Source of the DNA: Roseateles sp. SL47
Lineage (GTDB): Bacteria > Pseudomonadota > Gammaproteobacteria > Burkholderiales > Burkholderiaceae_C
Direction: 5' to 3'
NCBI RefSeq assembly: GCF_026625885.1
Contig: NZ_CP113068.1
Coordinates: forward strand, 372,001-436,000
Length of the DNA: 64,000 bases
Each line of letters begins with the position of its first letter. The first letter of the stretch is position 1. The position numbers and the translations under genes are program-made. A model generated the notes under the pieces. That model did not search any database and had not been told where the DNA came from. It saw only the letters and a program-made list of their open reading frames with translations. This document shows positions 18,071 through 25,317 of this stretch, one piece after another.

Positions 18071-18577
18071 ATGACACTCGCGGCACGCATTGAAACGGCA
18101 ATCAAGATACAGAGCCTGCTGAAGGACCATGCCATCTCGGTGGACGCGGTCCGGTTGGCCTGTGATGCGGATTACGCATCGGCCATGGAGCAGGTCTGCC
18201 GCCAGGTGGGCCAACTCGACGAGTGCCTGCACCTGCTCCATGCGCTGGTGGACACCGTTGTCCTGTCCGGTCTGCCGTCAGCGGATGAGGACATCCGCCT
18301 GGGCGACGTGCATCCGGAATTTGCCGACACCGTCTCCACCCACCTGCTGGATCTGGATGTGGATCAGGGCCCCGGCGTGGACATCGACCTGGACCAGACC
18401 GCCATTGCACGTTCCCACCGTCGCGTGCGCACCCACTTTCAGGCGGGCATCGACTACCTGCGCCGGGATGCGCATCCCAGCCATTTCGGCACCAGTCCGG
18501 AGCTATTGGCCGCCTTTGTGGTGGCTTCTGCCGCCGAAGTGCTGGCCAAGGCACTGACGCAGACCTCCCACAAATAA
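18071..18577 (+). CDS. Hypothetical protein
   Basis: A 168-residue acidic, soluble, mostly helical protein. No family is recognised. The first 50 residues (MTLAARIETAIKIQSLLKDH) look like a helical bundle. A very acidic stretch (LLDLDVDQGPGVDIDLDQT) lies near residue 95. The start is at the only good ATG. The next gene begins 22 bases downstream on the same strand, and the two may form a small operon. Confidence 0.6.
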   Translation: MTLAARIETAIKIQSLLKDHAISVDAVRLACDADYASAMEQVCRQVGQLDECLHLLHALVDTVVLSGLPSADEDIRLGDVHPEFADTVSTHLLDLDVDQGPGVDIDLDQTAIARSHRRVRTHFQAGIDYLRRDAHPSHFGTSPELLAAFVVASAAEVLAKALTQTSHK

Positions 18578-18599
18578 CCCTTCGCCGTTTCATCGCCCC

Positions 18600-18923
18600 A
18601 TGCAAGCGTTTCAACTCCAGCACTGGATCTTCAGCGGCTTTCTGGCCGGCGCCCTGCTGGGCGGATTCATGAACCCCATGCGGGTGATCAACCTGGCCGC
18701 ACTGTGCGGTGTGGGCGCCTTTGCCGGCCTGTGCTTCTGGCCGGATGCCTTCGGCGGCCGGGGAGCGGATGTGTTCGGCGGCTTCGTGATGGCGGTGCCG
18801 GCCTGGGGCGGGGCCACGGCCGTGGGCGCCTTGATGAGCTACCCCACGGTCCGCATGCTGCGCAAGAAGGGCTACCTGCGGATCCGCAAGCGGGCCCGCT
18901 TCATGAACCATCCGGACGGCTGA
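18600..18923 (+). CDS. Small hypothetical membrane protein
   Basis: A 107-residue protein with two or three hydrophobic helices (IFSGFLAGALLGGFMNPM, INLAALCGVGAFAGLCFW, GGFVMAVPAWGGATAVGALM) and a strongly basic tail (MLRKKGYLRIRKRARF), so the C-terminus is probably cytoplasmic. No family is recognised. It follows the 168-residue hypothetical gene after 22 bases. No clear Shine-Dalgarno precedes the ATG. Confidence 0.55.
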   Translation: MQAFQLQHWIFSGFLAGALLGGFMNPMRVINLAALCGVGAFAGLCFWPDAFGGRGADVFGGFVMAVPAWGGATAVGALMSYPTVRMLRKKGYLRIRKRARFMNHPDG

Positions 18924-18953
18924 GCGCGGGCACACCGCGCCCGGCCGGGCTGA

Positions 18954-19868
18954 TCACACGGCCAGGGCTCTCAGCCGCTGCGCCAGGGCCTCGCTCACCG
19001 GCTGCATCGGCGGCCGAAGTTCATGGGCCATCCAGCCCGACTGCGCCAGCGCCGCCTTGACCGGCCCCGGATTCGGCTCGGAGAACAACAACTCGATCAT
19101 CGGGACGAGTTGCGCCCACAGCGCTCGCGCCTCCCGCAGGTGGCCTTGCTGCACCCACTTCAACAGTTGGACCCAGCGCGCCGTCTGCAGATGAGCGCTG
19201 GCGGCAATCGCTCCCACAGCGCCCTGGGCCAGATGGGAGAACAGCTGCAAGTCTTCGCCAGCCAGAACGGCCAGGCGACCATCGGCCAGGACCGCCAGGG
19301 TCTTGCCCAGGTCGCCGCCGCAGTCCTTGATGGCCCGGATGCGGGGATGGGCAGCCAGGGCCAGCAGTGTGTCCCGGTGGACGCTGACACCCGTGCGGTA
19401 GGGAATGTCGTAGAGCACCAGCGGAAGCTCACCGCTGTCCGCCAGGGATTCAAACCAGCCGCGCACACCGGACTGGCTGGGGCGGACATATTGCGGGGCA
19501 GAGACCAACAGGGCCCGCAAGGTGGGCACCTGCGTCCGGGCCAGACGCCCGGCTTCACAGACACGCGCTCGGGCATGACCGAGGTGTTCACCGCCCACTC
19601 CCATCATCAGCGGCAGGCCGTTGGCATGGGCGGCCACGGTGACCAGGCTGGCCCAGGCCTCTTCGGGCTCCAGCGCCGCCGCTTCACCGGTGGAGCCGCA
19701 CACCACGAAGCCGGCGATGCCGGCGGAGGCAAGATGGCGCGTCAGGCGGCCCAGGGCCTGATGGTCCACCTGGCCGGCCCGGAACGGTGTGACGATCGGG
19801 ACCCAGAGCCCCGCGAAGGGATCGGCGAGCGTTGCCTCAGGATGAGACGCGGGCGTGAACATCGACAT
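18954..19868 (-). CDS. DapA-family lyase/aldolase (dihydrodipicolinate synthase-like)
   Basis: A 304-residue TIM-barrel of the DHDPS/N-acetylneuraminate lyase family. It has the GSTGEA loop (about residues 58-63), Tyr153 in LVLYDIPYRTG, and the Schiff-base Lys181 in RAIKDCGGD. These residues suit pyruvate condensation. In DapA proper the product is 4-hydroxy-tetrahydrodipicolinate for lysine synthesis, but the family has many side branches and no lysine gene is adjacent, so this may be a paralogue with another aldehyde substrate. It stands alone, with a leader region containing two hairpins on the far side (19952-20011). Confidence 0.85.
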   Translation of the reverse strand: MSMFTPASHPEATLADPFAGLWVPIVTPFRAGQVDHQALGRLTRHLASAGIAGFVVCGSTGEAAALEPEEAWASLVTVAAHANGLPLMMGVGGEHLGHARARVCEAGRLARTQVPTLRALLVSAPQYVRPSQSGVRGWFESLADSGELPLVLYDIPYRTGVSVHRDTLLALAAHPRIRAIKDCGGDLGKTLAVLADGRLAVLAGEDLQLFSHLAQGAVGAIAASAHLQTARWVQLLKWVQQGHLREARALWAQLVPMIELLFSEPNPGPVKAALAQSGWMAHELRPPMQPVSEALAQRLRALAV

Positions 19869-19951
19869 GCAAAAGTCCTTTCAGGGTGAGACCGAGGGTC
19901 ACCGTTGAAGGACAAGCGAAGGGCGTGGTGTGTCGAGCTGGCTATCCACCC

Positions 19952-19980
19952 GGTTCCGTCGTTCATCCGACGACGGAACC
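19952..19980. repeat. Strong 11-bp hairpin upstream of the DapA-family gene
   Basis: Perfect arms GGTTCCGTCGT (19952-19962) and ACGACGGAACC (19970-19980) flank a 7-base loop. It lies 84 bases upstream of the DapA-family start on the minus strand and just before a terminator-like hairpin on the plus strand. It could be an RNA structure in the leader of that gene or an operator. Confidence 0.55.
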
Positions 19981-19981
19981 A

Positions 19982-20011
19982 CAGCTCCGGTCAGATGAGC
20001 TGGGTTTTTTT
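19982..20011 (+). terminator. Intrinsic terminator-like hairpin with T7 tract
   Basis: The stem CAGCTC (19982-19987)/GAGCTG (19997-20002) with a 9-base loop is followed by GG and seven T (20005-20011). In orientation it would end plus-strand RNA, yet no plus-strand gene precedes it: the neighbours on both sides read on the minus strand. This hints at a small plus-strand transcript, or it may be chance. Confidence 0.45.
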
Positions 20012-20118
20012 CGCTTTGCAGGCCATGCCTCCGGCCACGGCGGTTGCCGTTGGGCGGGGAAGCGTTCGGGATTGCATGAGAAGCAGTCTAGCAGCCGCCC
20101 CGCCAGGTCTGGTCTGGC

Positions 20119-20937
20119 TCAGGAACACACGCGGATGCGCTCGGTACGGATGTTGGTGTAGGCCTGCGCCGCCGTCGGGACTTCCTTGCGCTTGGCCAGG
20201 TAGCGGCGGATGGTGCCGTCCGGCTGTCGCTCTTCTTTCAGGCACAGGTCCGGATTGAGGTCCAGCGCCAGTTTCTCTTCCATCGACGGGCGCGGCGAGT
20301 TGCTGCGCGGGTCCAGCGTGGCGGGGTTGGCCAGCGAGCCGCGCAGCACCTCACGACTCGGACGGGTGGCCACCCGCTGCGCCCCGGAGGCGGCAGCAGC
20401 CGGCACATGCGCGGCGCCGTCCAGGCCCACCGTGCCGAAGGATTGAGGACTCTCGGCGGTCGTGCTGCTGTTCGGCACCGAAGCAGAGGTCCACTCCGCC
20501 GGCTCAAAGAGCAGATTGACCTGGGTGCGCAGACCGGGCGGCAACGCCGTGGACGGCGCGGCCATGGAGGGCGGGGCTGGCGGAGGAACCGTGGCAGAGG
20601 CCAAGGACCGGGCCGCGTCCGGTTGGGCGGACGGGGAGGGCAACAGGCGCAGCGTGCTGGAGCGGCGGTTGTCTCGCTCATCCGCAGGCGGCGGCTTCAC
20701 ATTCCAGGCCCACAGCAGCAGCAACAGATGCGCCAGCACCACGGCCGCCAGGGCGGGGCCACGGGAGCGGAACCAGGGAGGCGCGTTCCAACGCCATGCC
20801 ACCACAGGGCTGTCTGACTGTATGAGCACCAAGGGCGATCGCCTCACTTCAAGCACGCCGCATGCTAAGCAAAGGACGTGGTCATGCGATGGCTGCATGC
20901 CTGCAACATGGTTGGGCAGAGGTAAAGACGCCGACAT
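20119..20937 (-). CDS. Hypothetical membrane-anchored protein
   Basis: 272 residues from the first ATG. A GTG at 20829 is an attractive alternative, giving about 236 residues and leaving a longer space to the divergent GNAT gene. One hydrophobic helix (GPALAAVVLAHLLLLLWAWN) is followed by a long Pro/Ala/Ser-rich linker and a C-terminal part with LNPDLCLKEERQPDG and RTERIRVCS. The layout (cytoplasmic start, single helix, proline-rich periplasmic spacer, small end domain) recalls TonB-like or other envelope-spanning proteins, but the TonB motif is not seen. Function unknown. Confidence 0.6.
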   Translation of the reverse strand: MSASLPLPNHVAGMQPSHDHVLCLACGVLEVRRSPLVLIQSDSPVVAWRWNAPPWFRSRGPALAAVVLAHLLLLLWAWNVKPPPADERDNRRSSTLRLLPSPSAQPDAARSLASATVPPPAPPSMAAPSTALPPGLRTQVNLLFEPAEWTSASVPNSSTTAESPQSFGTVGLDGAAHVPAAAASGAQRVATRPSREVLRGSLANPATLDPRSNSPRPSMEEKLALDLNPDLCLKEERQPDGTIRRYLAKRKEVPTAAQAYTNIRTERIRVCS

Positions 20938-20988
20938 GAAGCGCGCGGATCACGACTACGATCGCCGCATTGCACTTCAGCCACCCCC

Positions 20989-21489
20989 ATGACGCTCACC
21001 CTCCGTCCGGCGCTGCCTTCCGACATCGCGGCCTGCATCGACCTGCGCGGCCGTACCCGGGAGAACGCGGTCTCCGCCAGTCGCCTGGCGGAACTGGGCA
21101 TCACCGAAGCCTCCTGGTCTGCGCAGGTGCGCGAGGCTGCGCTGCCGGGCGTGGTAGCGATCGTCCACGGCGCCCTGGCGGGGGACACGCTGGCGGGAGA
21201 CCCCGTGGCTGGCGGCACATTGGCCGGGTATTGCTTTGGCGACGCCCATAGCGGCGAGATCGTGGTGCTGGCCATGCTGCCCAGGTATGAAGGCCAGGGC
21301 CTGGGGCGGCGCCTGCTGGACACGATGGTGGCCCACTTGGCCGCCCTGGGCCACCGGCGTCTGTTCCTGGGCTGTTCGGACAACCCCGCGCACCGCTCCC
21401 ACGGGTTCTACCGCCGCCTGGGCTGGTCCCCCACCGGCCTCAGGGACGGCCTGGGTGACGAGGTGCTGGAATTGCGCCTGCCTTACTGA
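20989..21489 (+). CDS. GNAT family N-acetyltransferase
   Basis: A 166-residue GNAT protein: an N-terminal LTLRPALPSDIAACIDLRGR, the acetyl-CoA binding motif A with VVLAMLPRYEGQGLGRRLLD (Q/RxxGxG/A as EGQGLGRR near residue 103), and a C-terminal HGFYRRLGW motif B. It transfers an acetyl group from acetyl-CoA to an unknown amine. It contains a short repeated loop (ALAGDTLAGDPVAGGTLAG) near residue 60-78 that is unusual for the family. Divergent from the membrane-anchored hypothetical gene. Confidence 0.85.
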   Translation: MTLTLRPALPSDIAACIDLRGRTRENAVSASRLAELGITEASWSAQVREAALPGVVAIVHGALAGDTLAGDPVAGGTLAGYCFGDAHSGEIVVLAMLPRYEGQGLGRRLLDTMVAHLAALGHRRLFLGCSDNPAHRSHGFYRRLGWSPTGLRDGLGDEVLELRLPY

Positions 21490-21688
21490 GCGTCGACGCG
21501 GGCCAAGCCCTGCCCCCATGAATACGCACCACTCCCCTGCAGAACCGTCAAGAAAAGACGGCAGAATGCCGACTTCACAAACACGACACGCACCCGCCGC
21601 CAATGAGCGGCTGGCCGCTGCGCCTTCAGTGCGCTGACCCAGACGGGTCCTGGGCGGCCCAGTGTGCAGTCACGGGAGGATCTGAAGC

Positions 21689-22195
21689 ATGGCGCTCACA
21701 CGCTGGAATCGACTGCGGCCGGGCCGGATCGGCCTGACGCTCCTGCTGGCCGCCTTGGCCACGGGTTGCAAGCCATCCCGGCTCAATGAAGACATGGTGC
21801 GCGACATGATCAACACGGGGCTGCAGGCCACGGCGAATCGCAATGCCACCGTGCTGTGCGACCAGATCGCCGACGATGCCGACATCCGGCTGGTGGTCTT
21901 CAAGTTCTCCGGGTCGGACATCCGCACCTTCAGCAAAGCCCAATGGTGTGATTACCTGCGCGAAGGGTTTTCCAAGGCCGAAATGCCGGGCATGACGATC
22001 AACGTACACATGAACATCGAGTCGCTGCAGATCGCGTCCGACGGCAAATCCGCCGATGTCAGCGCCGAAGTGCTGGAAGAAGTGGGGGTGGGCGGTCGCA
22101 GCCTGGTGCGCATGTCGTCGAAGCAGACGTTTTCGGTGGAAATGCGCAAGGGCAAGCCGAAATATGTGAAGCTGAGCGCCCGCTACACAGCCTGA
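21689..22195 (+). CDS. Putative lipoprotein
   Basis: 168 residues. The N-terminus is a lipoprotein signal (RIGLTLLLAALATGCK, lipobox LATGC near residues 25-29), so the mature protein should be lipid-anchored. The rest is a small alpha+beta domain (NEDMVRDMINTGLQATANRN, SLQIASDGKSADVSAEVLEE) resembling NTF2/DUF4440-like or other small periplasmic folds; I do not claim a family. It stands alone between a GNAT gene and a hypothetical gene. Confidence 0.7.
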   Translation: MALTRWNRLRPGRIGLTLLLAALATGCKPSRLNEDMVRDMINTGLQATANRNATVLCDQIADDADIRLVVFKFSGSDIRTFSKAQWCDYLREGFSKAEMPGMTINVHMNIESLQIASDGKSADVSAEVLEEVGVGGRSLVRMSSKQTFSVEMRKGKPKYVKLSARYTA

Positions 22196-22272
22196 CGTGC
22201 GAACGTCACAGCGTCTGCCCCCGCGCCCTTACCCTTACCCTTGCCCTGGCCCCTCCTCTACCGGTCTGCACC

Positions 22273-22689
22273 ATGTCCGAGAACGAACGCGACGCCCTTC
22301 CCAGCGACCCTGCGCCCATGGTGGTGCTGGGGCCCTGGCGTGCCTTTCGCTCGCCGATGGGCAAGTTGCATATCGCCAGTGAACTGGGCCCCGGCTCGGT
22401 GCGCATCACCTCCTCCCTCAGCGGTGTGGACCGGGTGGCGCGTATTGCCAAGACCAGTTCCGGCAACCTTTACCGCTTTGTCTCGCCTCCCGCGCAGGAC
22501 CAGGTCACCTGCGGCATGCTGGCGGACTACGCCGGCCGCGCCGGACTGGCAGGCGCCAAGGACGTGAGCGCCAAGCTGTGGGAGGCCATTGAAGAAAAGA
22601 CCGCCGAGCGCGCGGCCCAGAGGGCGGCGGAAGCCGCGGCTGCCCCCCACCACACGCTGGGTCCGGCGGTAGAACCACATCAGGCCTGA
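22273..22689 (+). CDS. Hypothetical protein
   Basis: A 138-residue soluble protein with no recognised family. The first 90 residues look like a beta-rich domain (PMVVLGPWRAFRSPMGKLHI, SVRITSSLSGVDRVARIAKT). The C-terminal 40 residues form an Ala/Glu-rich helix (EEKTAERAAQRAAEAAAAP). It lies 78 bases after the lipoprotein gene. Confidence 0.55.
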   Translation: MSENERDALPSDPAPMVVLGPWRAFRSPMGKLHIASELGPGSVRITSSLSGVDRVARIAKTSSGNLYRFVSPPAQDQVTCGMLADYAGRAGLAGAKDVSAKLWEAIEEKTAERAAQRAAEAAAAPHHTLGPAVEPHQA

Positions 22690-22727
22690 GCGCCAGCAGG
22701 CGCCTGACACTCGCGCCGCCCCACCGC

Positions 22728-22742
22728 CTGTTTTGTAAACAG
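22728..22742. promoter_or_regulatory. Inverted repeat, possible operator for the LacI-family gene
   Basis: CTGTTT-TGT-AAACAG lies 73 bases before the LacI-family start. It overlaps an AGCGCT core (22741-22746), the type of centre common in LacI-family operators. Autoregulation of the LacI gene and control of the following epimerase gene is a plausible inference. Confidence 0.4.
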
Positions 22743-22815
22743 CGCTAAACAACGCGCAAAAATCGCGGGCTTGTGTTGACCCGTCGCCGACCGGCTCAAA
22801 AAATCGGCGCCACCC

Positions 22816-23805
22816 ATGAGTTCAGTCACCATCCGCGATATTGCCAAGGCATCCGGCCTGTCGATCGGCACGGTGTCGCGTGGATTGCGCAATCAAGGCG
22901 GTTTGTCGGACAACACCCGGCAGATCGTGCAGGACTGGGCGGCGCGCCTGGGATATGACCTCTCCCAACTGCGCAGCCATCGCATCCGGCGCGTGGGCTT
23001 CCTGCTGCACAGCCAGCACAACACGCTGGCTTCCAGCCCGTTTTTCTCGTCCGTGCTGCATGGCGCTGAAGAGGTCTGCCGCCGCGAGGGGCTCACCTTG
23101 TCCTTCATCGTGGCCGGCCCCACCGACCGGGTCATCGACCAAAGCCGCGAGCAGCAGTTGGATGCCTATCTCTGCGCCGGTTATTTCGAACCGGAAATCC
23201 TCGACAGCCTGCGCCGCACCGGCAAACCGATGGTGCTCGTGGACATGCATCGCCACGGCATTTCCTCCATCAATCCGGACCACCAGCACGGCAGCTTCCA
23301 GGCCACCAGCCACTTGCTGCGCAGCGGCCGACGCCAGATTGCGGTGATCGCGGGGTCACCGGCCCATTACAGCCTGCAGCAGCGCGCCCAGGGGTATCGC
23401 CGGGCCCTGTTTGACGCCGGCATCCAGGCCGACCCGGACCTGGAGGTCGTGGCCTCGCACCTGGGCGATGGTGATGCCGGTGTGGCCGCTGCCATGCGAC
23501 GGCTGCTCAGCCTGCGCAAGCGGCCCGATGCGGTGGTCTGCTTCAACGACAACGCCGCCCTGGTCGCCATGCAGCATTGCCTGGGCGAAGGGCTGCGCGT
23601 CCCTCAGGACATCGCCATCGTCGGCTTCGACGACATCAGCGGCGCCTCCAGCGCTCACCCCCCCTTGAGCACGGTGCGAGTGAACAAGGAGGCGCTGGGC
23701 GCCCAGGGCCTGGAGCTGCTGTTGCGCAGCCCGCAGGCGGACACCCCTCAGGAGCGGGTCATGCCGGTGGAATTGATCGTGCGTGACAGCTCCAGCCTCG
23801 ACTGA
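22816..23805 (+). CDS. LacI family transcriptional regulator
   Basis: A 329-residue regulator with the N-terminal LacI helix-turn-helix (VTIRDIAKASGLSIGTVSRG, residues 4-23), then a hinge, then a periplasmic-binding-protein-like sugar domain (RVGFLLHSQHNTLASSPFFS; IAIVGFDDISGA near residue 265). Such proteins repress sugar genes until a sugar binds. It is followed after 20 bases by an AGE-family sugar isomerase gene, the likely target. The nearby GH5 cellulases may belong to the same regulon. Confidence 0.93.
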   Translation: MSSVTIRDIAKASGLSIGTVSRGLRNQGGLSDNTRQIVQDWAARLGYDLSQLRSHRIRRVGFLLHSQHNTLASSPFFSSVLHGAEEVCRREGLTLSFIVAGPTDRVIDQSREQQLDAYLCAGYFEPEILDSLRRTGKPMVLVDMHRHGISSINPDHQHGSFQATSHLLRSGRRQIAVIAGSPAHYSLQQRAQGYRRALFDAGIQADPDLEVVASHLGDGDAGVAAAMRRLLSLRKRPDAVVCFNDNAALVAMQHCLGEGLRVPQDIAIVGFDDISGASSAHPPLSTVRVNKEALGAQGLELLLRSPQADTPQERVMPVELIVRDSSSLD

Positions 23806-23825
23806 GGTTCAACCCAAATCCCGTC

Positions 23826-25076
23826 ATGTCCACACCCATGTCTTCACTCCCGGATTTCCGATCTCCCGAGGTGCTGCTGGCCCATGTGCAGCACACCATG
23901 CGCTTCTATCACCCGCGCTGCATCGACCCCAGCGGGGGCTTCTTCCACTTCTTCCGGGACGACGGCAGCATCTACGACGCCCATCAGCGGCATCTGGTCA
24001 GCAGCACCCGCTTTGTTTTCACCTACGCCATGGCCTGGCGCCACTTTGGTGACCCGGCGCATCTGGAGGGGGTACGGCATGGCGTGCGCTTCCTGCGGGA
24101 GGCGCACTTCGACCCGGCGCAAGGTGCTTATGCCTGGCTGCTGGACTGGCGTGACGGCCAGGCCCGTGTGCTGGACGGTACGCGCCACGCTTACGGCATG
24201 GCCTTTGTGCTGCTGGCCTATGCCCATGCCCTCATGGCTGGCGTGGAAGAAGCCCGCCCGTGGCTGGCGGAGACCTTTGAGCTGATGGAGTGGCGCTTCT
24301 TCAGCGAGACCGACGGTCTCTATGCTGACGAAGCCAGTGCCGACTGGCGGGTGCTGTCGCCCTATCGTGGCCAGAACGCCAACATGCATGCCTGTGAGGC
24401 AATGCTGGCCGCTTATGACGCCACGAAGGAACTGCGGTATTTGCAGCGGGCCGCTCTGATTGCACGCAACATCACGCAAGGTCAGGCCGAGCGCTGTGGC
24501 GGGCTGGTCTGGGAGCACTACGACGCGCAATGGCAGCCGGACTGGATGTACAACAAGCATGACCCGGCCAATCTCTTCCGGCCTTGGGGATATCAGCCTG
24601 GGCATTTCACCGAATGGACCAAGCTGCTGCTGCAATTGGAGACCCATGACGACGCACTGCAGCAGGACCTGAGCTGGGTGCTGCCCACCGCCACGCAGTT
24701 CTTCCGGGTGGCCGTGCGCCGTGGCTGGGACGCCGAGTTCGGCGGCCTGTGCTACTCGCTGGCGCCGGACCTGACCGTCTGCGACGCCGACAAGTATTTC
24801 TGGGTGCAGGCCGAGAGCATGGCCGCCGCCGCCCTGCTGGCCGAACGGACCGGTGATGCCGTCTATTGGGACTGGTATCAGCGGCTCTGGGCCTACAGCT
24901 GGACCCATTTCGTCGACCATGAACACGGCGCCTGGTGGCGCATCCTGGATCGAGAGAACCACAAGCTCAGTGATGAGAAGAGCCCGGCAGGCAAGGTGGA
25001 CTATCACACCATGGGCGCCTGCTACGACATCGTGAAGGTGCTGAAGCGACTGCCCTCGCAGGGCTGGCGACGCTGA
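23826..25076 (+). CDS. AGE family epimerase/isomerase
   Basis: A 416-residue (alpha/alpha)6-barrel of the N-acylglucosamine 2-epimerase family. Typical segments are RFVFTYAMAWRHFGDP, YGMAFVLLAYAHALMAG, QNANMHACEAMLAAYDAT and KYFWVQAESMAAAALLAE; the conserved His, Arg and Glu positions of the barrel are present. The length fits D-mannose isomerase/YihS-type enzymes, which interconvert aldoses and ketoses, or cellobiose 2-epimerase. The sequence alone does not settle which. Preceded by a LacI regulator, probably in one operon. ATG 23844 is an alternative start. Confidence 0.88.
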   Translation: MSTPMSSLPDFRSPEVLLAHVQHTMRFYHPRCIDPSGGFFHFFRDDGSIYDAHQRHLVSSTRFVFTYAMAWRHFGDPAHLEGVRHGVRFLREAHFDPAQGAYAWLLDWRDGQARVLDGTRHAYGMAFVLLAYAHALMAGVEEARPWLAETFELMEWRFFSETDGLYADEASADWRVLSPYRGQNANMHACEAMLAAYDATKELRYLQRAALIARNITQGQAERCGGLVWEHYDAQWQPDWMYNKHDPANLFRPWGYQPGHFTEWTKLLLQLETHDDALQQDLSWVLPTATQFFRVAVRRGWDAEFGGLCYSLAPDLTVCDADKYFWVQAESMAAAALLAERTGDAVYWDWYQRLWAYSWTHFVDHEHGAWWRILDRENHKLSDEKSPAGKVDYHTMGACYDIVKVLKRLPSQGWRR

Positions 25077-25113
25077 AAACACCCTCGCCCCCCAGCCTCA
25101 AGGGAGACAAAAC

Positions 25114-25254
25114 GATGACGACCATGAACGGAGCATCCGTCTGGGCGCCTTGAAGCAGAGCGATTCGAATCGCTTCTACCAGCGGCACGGGTTCGAGCTC
25201 ACCGAAGAAGGAGAGTTGGATCTCTATTACCTCCGCGCACCGGTCGGGGTCTGA
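25114..25254 (+). pseudogene. Relic of a GNAT acetyltransferase (3' end only)
   Basis: In this frame the DNA reads ERSIRLGALKQSDSNRFYQR then HGFELTEEGELDLYYL and a TGA at 25252. This is the typical C-terminus of a GNAT enzyme (xxFYxRxGFxxxxE). A good ribosome site (AGGGAG at about 25102) and an ATG at 25115 lie just before it, but in a different frame, giving only a 12-codon peptide. It looks like a gene that lost its middle by an out-of-frame deletion, keeping the start and the end. Confidence 0.7.
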
Positions 25255-25262
25255 GCGCTGGC

Positions 25263-25294
25263 GTCAGTGACCGCAAAAACCTGCGGTCACTGAC
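25263..25294. terminator. 13-bp perfect hairpin between convergent genes
   Basis: Arms GTCAGTGACCGCA (25263-25275) and TGCGGTCACTGAC (25282-25294) flank a 6-base loop. It sits between the plus-strand relic and the 3' end of the minus-strand cellulase. There is no T-tract on either side, so it is a probable bidirectional 3'-end structure rather than a textbook intrinsic terminator. Confidence 0.5.
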
Positions 25295-25317
25295 GGCTGT
25301 GAACACCCTGGAACGCC

